The notes under the pieces are model-generated. The model saw only the letters and a list, made by a program, of their open reading frames with translations, ran no database searches and was not told the origin of the DNA. Both the position numbers and the translations under genes were made by a program. Source: Mogibacterium diversum_A (GTDB lineage: Bacteria > Bacillota > Clostridia > Peptostreptococcales > Anaerovoracaceae). From it: a stretch of 64,000 nt of DNA. Below, piece by piece: positions 26,685-35,851 of this stretch. Location of the stretch: NCBI RefSeq assembly GCF_938028775.1, contig NZ_CALIZG010000023.1, positions 1-64,000 of the forward strand. Direction: 5' to 3'. The stretch's first letter is position 1; each line of letters begins with the position of its first letter.

Positions 26685-28628
26685 TTATTTGCCTTCTGTC
26701 TCCTGCTTGTGCGCCTCAACGATCTTCTGCGCTAGGTTAGCAGGCACTTCTTCGTACTTTGAGAACTCCATCTCAAAGCTGCCTCTAGCCTGAGTCATAG
26801 CTCTTAGCACGATTGCATAATCGAAGAGCTCAGCCTCTGGCGCTTCAGCATGCAGGCAAGTCGTGCCATCATCCGCTGGGTCCATACCGAGGATACGTCC
26901 CCTTCTCTTGTTCATATCGCCCATTACGTCGCCTGTGTACTTTTCAGGAACTACGATATCGAGCTTCATGATTGGCTCTAGCAGGCACGGCTTAGCCTCA
27001 ACGATGCCCTTCTTGAAAGCTAGTGATGCAGCAATCTTGAATGCCATCTCGTTAGAGTCTACATCGTGATATGAACCATCATATAGAACCGCCTTGATGT
27101 TAACTACCTTGCAACCAGCAAGAGGCCCTTTTTCCATCGACTCGAGGAGGCCCTTCTCAACTGCAGGTACGTAGCTCTTAGGGATTGCACCACCAAATAG
27201 TTCTTCGGAGAACTCGAAGTTTTCCTTAGCTGGAGAGAATCTAATGTGCACGTCTCCGTATTGTCCAGCACCACCAGACTGCTTCTTGTGCTTGCCCTGA
27301 ACGTCTGAAGTACCCTTGATTGTCTCTCTGTAAGCAATCTTCTGAGGAACAGTCACTACGTCGATTCCGTAGTTCTTCTTGAGTTTCTCCTTAATTATTC
27401 CTATCTGTAGGTCTCCCTGTCCACCGAGAAGTGACTGATGTGTCTCAACATTTCGAACTAATGCAAACGAAGGATCTTCTTCCATCAACTTGAATAGAGC
27501 CTGTGCCATCTTCTCTTCATCGTTCTTGTCCTTAGCCTGAACTGCAATGAAGTAGTTAGGCTTAGGGAAGTCGATTGGCTCGAACTTGATTCCTTCGCTC
27601 TTGAGAGATAGTGTATCTCCAGTCTTTGTTCCTGCTAGCTTGGCAAGTGCAAAGATATCTCCAGCCACAACCTCAGTTGCTGGAACTTGCTGCTTACCTC
27701 TTACGAAGAACATAGAACCGAGCTTCTCCATCTTCTGTGTGCGCGAGTTATATAGTTCCTGACCTACCTTGACAGTTCCTGTAATAACCTTTGCGTAGGA
27801 AATTCTGCCTAGGAATGGGTCAGCTATTGTCTTGAATACCCAGAGAACTGGTTTCTCTGAAGGATCTGTTGTAATCTCAACATCCTCACCTTTGATGTTC
27901 TTTGCTGGATATGCAGGGTGCATATTAGGTGTTGGAACATACTTGCTGATAGAGCGCAACACTTCGTCTACTCCCTCACCTGTCTTCGAGGACATCTTGA
28001 TGATAGGTACTACGTCACCTGTTGCGATTCCCGTCATAAGTCCATTATAGAACTCTTCCTCTGTAAATGGCTCTTCGTTGAAGAACTTCTCCATTAGAGC
28101 CTCATCTGTACCAGCAACTGCCTCGTTCAGAGCATCCTTGTCATCGTCAGTAACTACGGAGTTTCCGAATTTCTCGCGAAGCTGCGCTACAACCTTATCT
28201 ACATCTACATTTTCTTTATCTATCTTGGTGAGGACTATAAATTTTGGATTCTTATGCTTACTGCATTCCTCCCACGCCTTCTCAGTTCCTACCTGCACTC
28301 CTGCAGATGCATCCACCATGATAATCGATGATGCAGCTGTGCTGAGCGCTGAACGAATCTCTCCCTTGAAGTCGAATAATCCTGGGGTATCAAGGAAATT
28401 ATATTTATATCCCTGGTACTCTACCGGAACTAGAGTGGTATTGATAGAATGCTTCTTCTCAATTTCCATCTTGTCGTAATCCGATGTGGTGTTGCCATCC
28501 TCTACTTTGCCCATTCTGGTGATTGCGCCAGTGGCAAGTAGAGCTGCTTCAAGAAAAGTCGTTTTACCGCAGCCGCCATGTCCTAAAAGTATGACGTTTC
28601 TAATCTTATCTGTAGAATAACCTTTCAT
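26685..28628 (-). CDS. EF-G-like translational GTPase (second EF-G type)
   Basis: 647 aa, shorter than canonical EF-G (about 690-700). It has the five-domain order of EF-G: P-loop GHGGCGKTTF, switch II DTPGLFDF, G4 LTKIDKENVD, domain II, and the domain III-V region with SGGAGQYGDVHIRFSP and DVDSNEMAFKIAASLAF. The switch-II His of normal EF-G (DTPGHVDF), which helps trigger GTP hydrolysis, is replaced by Leu here, and the G4 motif is TKID instead of NKxD. This fits the divergent EF-G paralogue group (FusA2-like) rather than the main factor. Its role on the ribosome is unresolved. It is a single gene with its own terminator. Confidence 0.9.
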   Translation of the reverse strand: MKGYSTDKIRNVILLGHGGCGKTTFLEAALLATGAITRMGKVEDGNTTSDYDKMEIEKKHSINTTLVPVEYQGYKYNFLDTPGLFDFKGEIRSALSTAASSIIMVDASAGVQVGTEKAWEECSKHKNPKFIVLTKIDKENVDVDKVVAQLREKFGNSVVTDDDKDALNEAVAGTDEALMEKFFNEEPFTEEEFYNGLMTGIATGDVVPIIKMSSKTGEGVDEVLRSISKYVPTPNMHPAYPAKNIKGEDVEITTDPSEKPVLWVFKTIADPFLGRISYAKVITGTVKVGQELYNSRTQKMEKLGSMFFVRGKQQVPATEVVAGDIFALAKLAGTKTGDTLSLKSEGIKFEPIDFPKPNYFIAVQAKDKNDEEKMAQALFKLMEEDPSFALVRNVETHQSLLGGQGDLQIGIIKEKLKKNYGIDVVTVPQKIAYRETIKGTSDVQGKHKKQSGGAGQYGDVHIRFSPAKENFEFSEELFGGAIPKSYVPAVEKGLLESMEKGPLAGCKVVNIKAVLYDGSYHDVDSNEMAFKIAASLAFKKGIVEAKPCLLEPIMKLDIVVPEKYTGDVMGDMNKRRGRILGMDPADDGTTCLHAEAPEAELFDYAIVLRAMTQARGSFEMEFSKYEEVPANLAQKIVEAHKQETEGK

Positions 28629-28743
28629 CCTTAGATCCTCCCATTGATTTTATTATTTTTGTTGAGCCGATAAAATTATTTAAGCTCTTGTCACAAGTAT
28701 AACATAGCTTGTATCTTGTTCAATACAATATTTAAATTGACAA

Positions 28744-28794
28744 TAAAAAGCGGTGCTATCACGACCTCTCACGAATGGCTTGATAATCACCGCT
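28744..28794 (-). terminator. terminator after asnS
   Basis: AGCGGTG (minus strand) pairs with CACCGCT, extended by TTATCA/TGATAG, around a long loop. TTTTTATTG follows. Confidence 0.7.
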
Positions 28795-28827
28795 AATCAT
28801 TATTTTCTAATTTTTCACAAATCCGCT

Positions 28828-30222
28828 TTAGAATTCAGCGTTCTTAGGTGTTCTTGGGAATGGAACAACGTCACGGATGTTACTCATTCCTGTTAGGTAC
28901 ATAATCATCCTCTCGAAACCTAGTCCGTAACCAGCATGCTTTACGCCGCCGTATCTGCGAAGATCAACGTACCAATCGTAGAGCTCTCTATTCATGCCGA
29001 TTTCATCCATTCTAGCTTCGAGGATGTCGAGCCTCTCTTCTCTCTGACTTCCGCCGATGATTTCACCAACTCCCGGCACGAGAAGGTCGCAAGCCGCAAC
29101 GGTCTTGCCGTCGTCGTTGAGTCTCATATAGAATGCCTTGATTTCCTTCGGATAATCGATTACGAAGATAGGCTTCTTAAACACTTCTTCTGTGAGATAT
29201 CTCTCATGCTCAGTCTGTAAGTCAATTCCCCATTCAACCGGGAACTGGAAGTCCTTATCAGCTTTCTTAAGAATCTCAACAGCTTCTGTATATGTAACTC
29301 TCTCGAAATCTGAGTTAACGATGTGGTGAAGTCTATCGAGTAATCCCTTGTCCACGAACTTATTGAAGAATTCCATCTCCTCAGGCGCGTGTTCAAGTGT
29401 GTAGCTGATGATGTATTTGACCATATCCTCTGCAACATCCATGTCATCAGCTAGGTCTGCAAATGCGATCTCTGGCTCGATCATCCAGAACTCAGATGCG
29501 TGTCTAGCTGTGTTGGAGTTCTCAGCACGGAACGTAGGTCCAAATGTATAGATGTTTCTAAACGCAAGCGCCATCGCCTCACCCTCGAGCTGTCCCGAAA
29601 CGGTTAGGTTTGTCTCTTTGCCGAAGAAATCCTGCGAGTAGTCGATAGAGCCATCTTCGTTAGTAGGCGGATTACTTAGGTCCAGTGTCGTAACTCTGAA
29701 CATCTCGCCAGCACCCTCAGCGTCACTTCCTGTGATGATTGGAGCATGTACATATACGTAATCACGTTCTTGGAAGAACTTATGAATCGCATAAGCAACG
29801 ATGCTGCGCACTCTAAATACCGCAGAGAAAGTGTTGCTTCTAGGACGAAGATGTGCGATTTCTCTAAGGTACTCCATGGTGTGACGCTTCTTCTGCAGCG
29901 GATAATCCGATAGCGAATCAGCCTCAACAGTAATCTCTGTCGCCTTCAGTTCAAATGGCTGCTGTGCGCCAGGTGTAAGCTCAAGTACACCCTTAACCAT
30001 TACACCTGCTGCGAGGTGCACCTTTGAAATCTCTTCGTAGTTATCAATCTTCGAAGCCTCGTACACAACCTGAAGCGGAGTGAAGAAGGTACCATCATTG
30101 AGTGAGATGAAACCAAACTGATTGGATGCACGATTACCTCTCACCCAGCCTCTGACAACAATCTCTTTACCTGCATACTCTTCTCTGTTTCGGAAGAGTT
30201 CTCTGATCTCAATATCTTTCAT
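28828..30222 (-). CDS. asnS: asparaginyl-tRNA synthetase
   Basis: 464 aa from the ATG at 30222, preceded by AGGAAGGATATACTA; an in-frame start 18 codons upstream lacks a site. Class II synthetase. The N-terminal OB-fold anticodon-binding domain is visible (IVVRGWVRGNR, FGFISLNDGTFF), motif 2 lies in FGPTFRAENSNTARH followed by SEFWMIEPEIAF, and motif 3 in GYGLGFERMIMYLTGM. The Asn-specific rather than Asp-specific assignment rests on overall family recognition. It charges tRNA-Asn directly. Confidence 0.95.
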   Translation of the reverse strand: MKDIEIRELFRNREEYAGKEIVVRGWVRGNRASNQFGFISLNDGTFFTPLQVVYEASKIDNYEEISKVHLAAGVMVKGVLELTPGAQQPFELKATEITVEADSLSDYPLQKKRHTMEYLREIAHLRPRSNTFSAVFRVRSIVAYAIHKFFQERDYVYVHAPIITGSDAEGAGEMFRVTTLDLSNPPTNEDGSIDYSQDFFGKETNLTVSGQLEGEAMALAFRNIYTFGPTFRAENSNTARHASEFWMIEPEIAFADLADDMDVAEDMVKYIISYTLEHAPEEMEFFNKFVDKGLLDRLHHIVNSDFERVTYTEAVEILKKADKDFQFPVEWGIDLQTEHERYLTEEVFKKPIFVIDYPKEIKAFYMRLNDDGKTVAACDLLVPGVGEIIGGSQREERLDILEARMDEIGMNRELYDWYVDLRRYGGVKHAGYGLGFERMIMYLTGMSNIRDVVPFPRTPKNAEF

Positions 30223-30309
30223 TAGTATATCCTTCCTAATTTCCATTTTTCTCTCGTAAATGCACGAGCACATCAATTATATCACGTTTACATGTGGTTT
30301 ATCGAGTGT

Positions 30310-30633
30310 CTATGCCATTTTCTCGATTCCACACTTATATGGAGCAACTGCATCAGCAAGTCTCGTCAGAACTTCTCCCTGGCCGAATTCCTCTGGATAC
30401 CCCACCTTAAGGCTTACGCTCATCGAGCGTTCTCCTCTATCTACGCTTACTATCTCGACACTAGTTCTCGCATCTTCTGTGACGAGATTTATCTCAGAGT
30501 TGATTCCGTAAGGCTCTTTGTCGAATAGCTTTAAAAACATGTCGTCAAATCTATTTGCTGTAACTGTGTATCCACCGAATCTCTCGGGGAGTACTGGCAT
30601 CTTAACTTTAACTTTCATTTCTCTATTTCCCAT
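30310..30633 (-). CDS. hypothetical small protein (107 aa)
   Basis: Not recognised. The ATG at 30633 is preferred because AAAAGGGTGG lies six bases upstream; an ATG six codons earlier has no site. The predicted protein is soluble, mixed alpha/beta, with Lys-rich beta strands at the start (MKVKVKMPVLP) and a strand-rich middle (SVEIVSVDRGERSMSVSLKV). It lies between asnS and the Imm26-like gene on the same strand, at gaps of 87 and 103 nt. No conserved catalytic pattern is evident. Confidence 0.6.
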   Translation of the reverse strand: MGNREMKVKVKMPVLPERFGGYTVTANRFDDMFLKLFDKEPYGINSEINLVTEDARTSVEIVSVDRGERSMSVSLKVGYPEEFGQGEVLTRLADAVAPYKCGIEKMA

Positions 30634-30736
30634 TATATCCACCCTTTTCATTCAAAAAATCTATCTTCTGTATAATACCCCTCTTCATCTCACTGATTCA
30701 AGAGATATAGCTAGGTATTGATTTTAATCCCTTATA

Positions 30737-31399
30737 TTAACAGTAATCAGGTATTTTATCTCCACAAAGTATCTTTACGTATGTTCCGTAGGCTTCTGGA
30801 ATCTGTCTACCGAGGTATATTTCGAGCTCTGGATTCACATTTCTTCCCATGACATTACATAAGTATAACCGCTCATTTAAGCTCGGATACATCTCTACTG
30901 ACATGGTTTCTATATCTTTCACCCTAGACCAATCAATTTCCTTTAAATCAGGCTTAATCACCGTATGATAGAGTCCGCACGGCGCATTGTTCTTACTATT
31001 ATCCACCATATCTCTTTCAACTAACGCAAGACGTGTACCGAGAATCACTACACTTCGCTTTACTCCATCGACGACAATTTCTCGAGTTCTGTGACCAAGC
31101 CCTTCTGTATGAATCCATCTGGTTGGAAGCTTGTAGTCAGAAAGCGGCTCTACACCTTTAATGCGCTCGATGGGACTGTGCGCTTTCCACTGGCGCGTAA
31201 CCGCATGACAGAACAGCACCTTATCAGTTGACAAAGTCACACCTTCCCACGAGTTATCCTCGCTAAAGAGGTTAAAGAAAACCATGTATGGCGATTTTAC
31301 CATCTGCGCCAAGATGTATCTCCCATCTCGAAGGCACACCGATATGACTTTCCCTTCTTTCCATGGAACAGACTTCTTCTTAGTTTCCAATATAGCCAC
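30737..31399 (-). CDS. Imm26-like protein (putative immunity domain)
   Basis: 220 aa, cytoplasmic. The N-terminal WKEGKVISVCLRDGRYILAQ and the following hydrophobic strand resemble the opening of Imm26-family proteins (gain-of-strand beta pattern with xDGxYxxAxV), a family named for immunity to polymorphic toxins. The C-terminal half holds IVVDGVKRSVVILGTRLAL and ends LCGDKIPDYC. The start may be the GTG at 31399 or the in-frame TTG three codons on, which has the better-placed GAGGTGG. A PH-like membrane protein gene lies 14 nt upstream. Assignment by eye is tentative and no cognate toxin is adjacent. Confidence 0.5.
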   Translation of the reverse strand: MAILETKKKSVPWKEGKVISVCLRDGRYILAQMVKSPYMVFFNLFSEDNSWEGVTLSTDKVLFCHAVTRQWKAHSPIERIKGVEPLSDYKLPTRWIHTEGLGHRTREIVVDGVKRSVVILGTRLALVERDMVDNSKNNAPCGLYHTVIKPDLKEIDWSRVKDIETMSVEMYPSLNERLYLCNVMGRNVNPELEIYLGRQIPEAYGTYVKILCGDKIPDYC

Positions 31400-31413
31400 C
31401 TCTTTCCCTTCAC

Positions 31414-31836
31414 TTATTTTATTTCGCGAACCTTAACCTTATGCTTCTTCAGCTGTTTCTTAAGCTGAGCAAGCCTCTCGTCATTACCCTTGCTTTTTCC
31501 GACGAAGATTGACTTGTTTCTGCCTTTTTTCCTTACGAGTTGAATAAAGTACCTGTCACCATTCAGATGCCTTCCACGCACAAAATATATCTCAACCTCA
31601 GTGAGATCTTTCAAGGGAATCTCACGGCTACCCGGAACAAATCCGCTGTGAATATATAAATTTCCATTTGAGATATGCATAGGTTCTGAAAACTTTCCGC
31701 CACTCCTGCTGACAATCATCAGCTTTCGCACCATCGTGACAAGAACGATAGTCCCAACGATAAAAGCCACCGTCTTAAAGAGATTGTAATTCCACGTCGA
31801 CTTTAGTCCAATCAAGAAATATTGATATATCTTCAT
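31414..31836 (-). CDS. membrane-anchored PH-like domain protein (140 aa)
   Basis: A hydrophobic helix spans about residues 18-38 (FKTVAFIVGTIVLVTMV) after a short N-terminus. The cytoplasmic part (about 50-135) has the strand pattern of a bacterial PH-like domain: ISNGNLYIHSGFVPGSREIPLKDLTEVEIYF with a later RYFIQLVRK strand. The C-terminal end is Lys-rich. It lies 64 nt downstream of the CbrC-like gene and 14 nt upstream of the Imm26-like gene, so the three probably share a transcript. Function unknown. Confidence 0.6.
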   Translation of the reverse strand: MKIYQYFLIGLKSTWNYNLFKTVAFIVGTIVLVTMVRKLMIVSRSGGKFSEPMHISNGNLYIHSGFVPGSREIPLKDLTEVEIYFVRGRHLNGDRYFIQLVRKKGRNKSIFVGKSKGNDERLAQLKKQLKKHKVKVREIK

Positions 31837-31900
31837 TAATTACTCCCTCCAAATCACCTTTCGATCTCATGAGAAGGTATTTTTATTTCACCTTTGCAAA

Positions 31901-32752
31901 TTAGCTCGCATCGACGTAGATGTGGTATTTTCCGCAGTGAAGGCAGCGAAACAAATATCCGCATAGGTCGCCATCTTTGCGCAGATAATCCCTGATATCG
32001 GTATATTCTGACCTCATCTCGTACTCTTCTATAACCTCGTCTGCGATGCCCATCTCCTCTAGCTCCTCCGTGCCGACTGTCCCTAGATATGCGCAGTAGT
32101 CATTACAGCAAGATAGCCAGTGCTCGCCTTGCCAGCTCAGGTAGCCAGGCGTTCTTTCAAATAGTTCCTTTGACTTCGCTTCATCCACTTCGCCTTCCCA
32201 TTCGGCATCTTGCACGAACTCAGCGTCGAATTTCTTTGCAGCCTCTCCACTAGCTATACACTCTGGGCACAAATGCTCGACGTCTTCAACGCTGTAAGGG
32301 AACGAACTATAGTAGATAGTACTTTCCTTGCCGCAGCACGGGCATACCTCTGGCGGACCTTCTTCAAAGCTTTCAGTAGCCAGTGGATCTGGATGGTAAC
32401 GGAATTTTGGAAGCTTCTTAGCTTTTTCTCTCTGCAGAGACTCCTCAGCAGCTGTCTTTGGCCTTTTCACTGCCCACCTATCTCCATCATCTTCTGCTAT
32501 CGATTTGAGATAAGCAAGCTTCTTTATCTGCTTCCTATCGTTCCTATCTGCAATCTCTGACATCAAGTCATACGCACTCTGCATGAGCGAAAGGATTTTG
32601 TATACATCAACAAGAACTGTCTTAGCATCCTTATCCCCAGCCTCTTTTAGCCTATCCGAAAACTCGTATAACGCAAGAACAGTCTCTCGCTTACCCTTCT
32701 TCGCTTCGTAATCCTTTACTAGTTCAGCATATTCTTTTATGTATGGATTCAT
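31901..32752 (-). CDS. CbrC-family (UPF0167) protein
   Basis: 283 aa from the ATG at 32752, which has GTAGGAG just before it; a longer in-frame form lacks a site. The N-terminal 100 residues are helical. From about residue 125 the CbrC/UPF0167 domain is clear: FRYHPDPLATESFE, two zinc-finger-like pairs CPCCGKES and HLCPECI, the WLSCCNDYCAYLG segment, and a final RCLHCGKYHIYVD. The Escherichia coli namesake affects colicin E2 tolerance, but the biochemical role is unknown. It is the first gene of a small co-directional group and divergent from the T-box-thrS unit. Confidence 0.8.
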   Translation of the reverse strand: MNPYIKEYAELVKDYEAKKGKRETVLALYEFSDRLKEAGDKDAKTVLVDVYKILSLMQSAYDLMSEIADRNDRKQIKKLAYLKSIAEDDGDRWAVKRPKTAAEESLQREKAKKLPKFRYHPDPLATESFEEGPPEVCPCCGKESTIYYSSFPYSVEDVEHLCPECIASGEAAKKFDAEFVQDAEWEGEVDEAKSKELFERTPGYLSWQGEHWLSCCNDYCAYLGTVGTEELEEMGIADEVIEEYEMRSEYTDIRDYLRKDGDLCGYLFRCLHCGKYHIYVDAS

Positions 32753-32848
32753 TATTTCTCCTACCATTTCAGCAAAACTTCTCGTTTTTGTCCACAAAGT
32801 ATATCAATTCTTTCCTATAAATTATAACAAATTGAGGCGGTAAAATCA

Positions 32849-32877
32849 TTGACAATTATAGCCCGCGGTGGTAACAT
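32849..32877 (+). promoter_or_regulatory. promoter of the thrS leader
   Basis: TTGACA at 32849-32854, a 17-bp spacer, and TAACAT at 32872-32877, placing the transcript start near 32884, just before the T-box leader. Confidence 0.6.
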
Positions 32878-32883
32878 GTTTCA

Positions 32884-33127
32884 TTATTAAAACGATGACG
32901 AGGACAGTAGGTTCGCTTTAAGGCTTTGAGAGAGGGATGGATGGTGAGATCATTCCAGCACGGAGCGTTCTGAACACCACCTCCGAGTGGCACTAATCCT
33001 GCCCGCCTAGCCGCGTTAAAAGCTTCAAAGAGTGCTGGAGCAGAAGCTCCGGAAGATGGGTGGAACCACGAATACGAATGTATGCGTCCCTTCTGACAAT
33101 TTGAATGTCGGAAGGGACTTTTTAATT
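32884..33127 (+). ncRNA. T-box leader (tRNA-Thr sensing) of thrS
   Basis: This fills the 359-base gap before thrS. Visible pieces: the stem I start (AGAGAGGGATGGATGGTG at about 32929-32946), the region around GAACACCACC that may hold an ACC threonine specifier, and the T-box GGGTGGAACCACG at 33058-33070. The UGGA of the T-box can pair with a UCCA tRNA end, that is, a discriminator U as in tRNA-Thr of some Firmicutes. A terminator/antiterminator switch follows. The specifier was not established by folding. Binding of uncharged tRNA-Thr would raise thrS expression. Confidence 0.9.
33086..33127 (+). terminator. regulated terminator of the thrS T-box
   Basis: GTCCCTTC (33086-33093) pairs with GAAGGGAC (33111-33118), extended by GACA/TGTC, followed by TTTTTAATTT. 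Part of the T-box switch. Confidence 0.85.
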
Positions 33128-33156
33128 TCCTTCCGCTAATGAAAGGAGTTCTTAAA

Positions 33157-35208
33157 ATGATTATTACACTAAAAGACGGTAGCAAAAAAGAATACGCTTC
33201 ACCGATGTCCATTATCGACATCGCTAAGGACATAAGCGAGGGTCTCGCAAGAGCAGCTTGCGTTGGTGAAGTAGATGGAGAGGTCTGTGATCTCAGAACT
33301 GTTGTGGATAAGGATGCTGAGGTTAACATTCTAACTTTTGATTCTGACGCAGGAAAGCATGCGTACAGACACACATGTTCCCACGTGCTCGCAGAGGCTG
33401 TCAAGAATCTATACCCAGATGCCAAGATGACAATCGGACCTTCTATCGATAATGGTTTTTACTATGACTTCGACATGCCAGCGCTAACTAGAGAGGATTT
33501 AGATAAGATAGAAGCTGAGATGAAAAAAATCATCAAGAAGGGTGACGAGATCACTCGCTTCACACTACCTAGAGATGAAGCCATTAAGCTATTTCAGGAG
33601 AGAAATGAGCCATACAAGGTCGAGCTCATCGAGGACCTACCAGAGGACGAAATCATTTCCTTCTATCAGCAGGGAGATTTTATCGAGCTCTGCGCAGGGC
33701 CACATCTGATGAGCACCAAGCAGATTAAGGCATTCAAGCTAACTTCTAGTTCTGGCGCTTACTGGAGAGGTGACGAGCACAACAAGATGCTCACTAGAAT
33801 CTACGGTACTGCATTCAACAAGAAGGCCGATCTAGAAGAGTATCTTGAGTACCTAGCTGACATCAAGAACAGAGACCACAACAGGCTCGGTCGTGAGATG
33901 GAGCTATTTACAACAGTAGATATCATCGGTCAGGGTCTTCCTCTATTTATGCCTAAGGGTACTAAGATGATTCAGAAGCTACAGCGCTGGATTGAAGACC
34001 TCGAGGATTACGAATGGGGTTACGTGAGAACGAGAACACCGCTGATGGCGAAATCAACTCTTTACAAGATTTCAGACCACTGGTACCACTACAAGGATGG
34101 AATGTTCGTATTCGGATATGATAGCATCGATGAGCTGAACAATGCAGAGGATGCTACTCGCGAGATCAGAGGACTTGAGGATCTAAGTCTCATCGAGAAC
34201 GATGCTGATGCAAATGCATTTGCACTCCGCCCTATGACATGCCCATTCCAGTACTATGTATACAAGGCTAAGCAGCACAGCTATAGAGATCTACCTTACA
34301 GAATGGGAGAGACCTCCACTCTATTCCGCAACGAAGATTCCGGGGAAATGCACGGACTCACTAGAGTTCGTCAGTTCACGATTTCAGAGGGCCACCTCGT
34401 GTGCACACCTGAGCAGATTGATGAAGAGTTCAAAAACTGCGTAAAACTCGCTAAGTACTGTCTCACAACTCTAGGTCTAGACGGAGATGTTACATACAGA
34501 ATGTCAAAGTGGGATCCAGAAAATCCAGGTAAATACCTCGGAACTGCTGAAGAATGGGATAAGGTTGAATCGGCAATGCGTGAGATTCTCGATGAGATTG
34601 GGCTAGACTACACAGAGGCTTCTGGCGAGGCGGCATTCTACGGACCTAAGCTAGACATTCAGGCAAAAAATGTATATGGCAAAGAAGATACTATGATCAC
34701 TATACAGCTTGACATGTTCCTAGCGGAGAGATACGACATGTACTATATAGATAAAAATGGCGAGAAGAAGCGTCCATATATCATCCACCGTACATCGCTC
34801 GGCTGCTACGAGAGAACTCTCGCTTGGCTGATTGAAAAGTATTCAGGGAACTTCCCTACTTGGCTGTGCGCAGAGCAGGTTAGAATCCTACCTATCTCTG
34901 ATAAGTACCAGGATTATGCAGAGGAAATCTTCGCTGAGCTAAGAAGAAATGGCGTTGATGTTACAATTGACAGCAGCTCCGAGAGAATCGGCTACAAGAT
35001 TAGAAAAGCTCAGATGGAGAAGCTACCTTACATGCTAGTCGTTGGACAGCAGGAAGCTGAGAATAAAACTGTTTCGGTTCGTTCGAGATTCGAAGGAGAT
35101 GAAGGTAGCAAGCCACTGAGCGAATTTGTGAACGCAATCTGCGAGGAGATACGCACAAAAGCGATTAGAGAAAAGAAAGTCAGCGAAGAAGAAAAGAAAG
35201 ATAAATAG
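33157..35208 (+). CDS. thrS: threonyl-tRNA synthetase
   Basis: 683 aa from the ATG at 33157, nine bases after GAAAGGAG; an upstream ATG would precede the ribosome site. Order: TGS domain (about 1-60), editing domain with HTCSHVLAEAV (HxxxH-type metal site) near 70 and PSIDNGFYYDF, class II catalytic core (MTCPFQYYVYK with zinc-binding Cys, motif 2 FRNEDSGEMHGLTRVRQFT, motif 3 HRTSLGCYERTLAWLIE), and a C-terminal anticodon-binding domain. Controlled by the T-box leader upstream. NiaR follows by 35 nt. Confidence 0.97.
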   Translation: MIITLKDGSKKEYASPMSIIDIAKDISEGLARAACVGEVDGEVCDLRTVVDKDAEVNILTFDSDAGKHAYRHTCSHVLAEAVKNLYPDAKMTIGPSIDNGFYYDFDMPALTREDLDKIEAEMKKIIKKGDEITRFTLPRDEAIKLFQERNEPYKVELIEDLPEDEIISFYQQGDFIELCAGPHLMSTKQIKAFKLTSSSGAYWRGDEHNKMLTRIYGTAFNKKADLEEYLEYLADIKNRDHNRLGREMELFTTVDIIGQGLPLFMPKGTKMIQKLQRWIEDLEDYEWGYVRTRTPLMAKSTLYKISDHWYHYKDGMFVFGYDSIDELNNAEDATREIRGLEDLSLIENDADANAFALRPMTCPFQYYVYKAKQHSYRDLPYRMGETSTLFRNEDSGEMHGLTRVRQFTISEGHLVCTPEQIDEEFKNCVKLAKYCLTTLGLDGDVTYRMSKWDPENPGKYLGTAEEWDKVESAMREILDEIGLDYTEASGEAAFYGPKLDIQAKNVYGKEDTMITIQLDMFLAERYDMYYIDKNGEKKRPYIIHRTSLGCYERTLAWLIEKYSGNFPTWLCAEQVRILPISDKYQDYAEEIFAELRRNGVDVTIDSSSERIGYKIRKAQMEKLPYMLVVGQQEAENKTVSVRSRFEGDEGSKPLSEFVNAICEEIRTKAIREKKVSEEEKKDK

Positions 35209-35243
35209 TCAGATTTGTAAGAAAATGTAACGGAGGATTTATC

Positions 35244-35753
35244 ATGCAGAGAGAGAAGCGCAAAGACAACATAATACGGAGATTACAGTCTTCAGGCGAA
35301 CCTGTAAGCGCTTCCTCTCTTGCAAAAGAGTTCGGAGTAAGCAGACAAATTATCGTTGGAGACATCGCTATTCTCAGGGCTGAAGGTCATGATATTAGTT
35401 CGACCCCTCGTGGATACGTGCTCCCTCAAATTGGGACTACCCCAGTCTATAGAATCGCTTGTAAACACGATTCATCTAAAATTCTAGAAGAACTTAATGC
35501 GATTGTTGACTGTGGTGGCATATTACTCGATGTAAGTGTTGAACATCCAATATACGGTGAGCTGGTTGGCAACCTACATATAACAAACAGACTTGATGCA
35601 AAGGAGTTCGCAGATAAGATTATTGAGAGCAATGCCCCTCCACTATCACTTCTCACAGACGGGATTCACTTGCATGCTATCACGTGTAGGGATGAAGATG
35701 CACTTGAGCGAATAAAGGATAAACTTCGTTCAATAGGGATACTCTTCGAGTAA
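35244..35753 (+). CDS. niaR: NiaR-type repressor (niacin-responsive, HTH-3H)
   Basis: 169 aa. N-terminal HTH_11 winged helix (RKDNIIRRLQSSGEPVSASS, then LAKEFGVSRQIIVGDIAILR) and a C-terminal 3H domain with the conserved histidines in ACKHDS, VEHPIYGELVG and DGIHLHAI. NiaR (YrxA) of Firmicutes represses NAD-synthesis or niacin-uptake genes when nicotinic acid is bound. GGAGGATTTATC precedes the ATG. A perfect palindrome of the expected kind lies 99 bp downstream, in the promoter of the next gene, supporting the assignment and pointing to the transporter as its target. Confidence 0.93.
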   Translation: MQREKRKDNIIRRLQSSGEPVSASSLAKEFGVSRQIIVGDIAILRAEGHDISSTPRGYVLPQIGTTPVYRIACKHDSSKILEELNAIVDCGGILLDVSVEHPIYGELVGNLHITNRLDAKEFADKIIESNAPPLSLLTDGIHLHAITCRDEDALERIKDKLRSIGILFE

Positions 35754-35823
35754 ATGATAAAAATTTTTTAACGGGTTAACAGTTTATTTTTAAGTAGCAT
35801 TTGATGTTTTCTTTATTTTCATA

Positions 35824-35850
35824 TTGACTTTTCACAGAGCCTCTTTTAAT
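35824..35850 (+). promoter_or_regulatory. candidate promoter of the NiaR-controlled transporter
   Basis: TTGACT at 35824-35829 and TTTAAT at 35845-35850 (15-bp spacing) end directly before the palindrome. A repressor on the palindrome would cover the start site. Confidence 0.4.
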
Positions 35851-35851
35851 G

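Noticed and set aside
32856..33425. A 189-codon open frame on the minus strand across the thrS leader and start.
   Set aside because: It is antisense to the T-box RNA and the first codons of thrS, has no ribosome site and is Ser/Pro-biased like other shadow frames.
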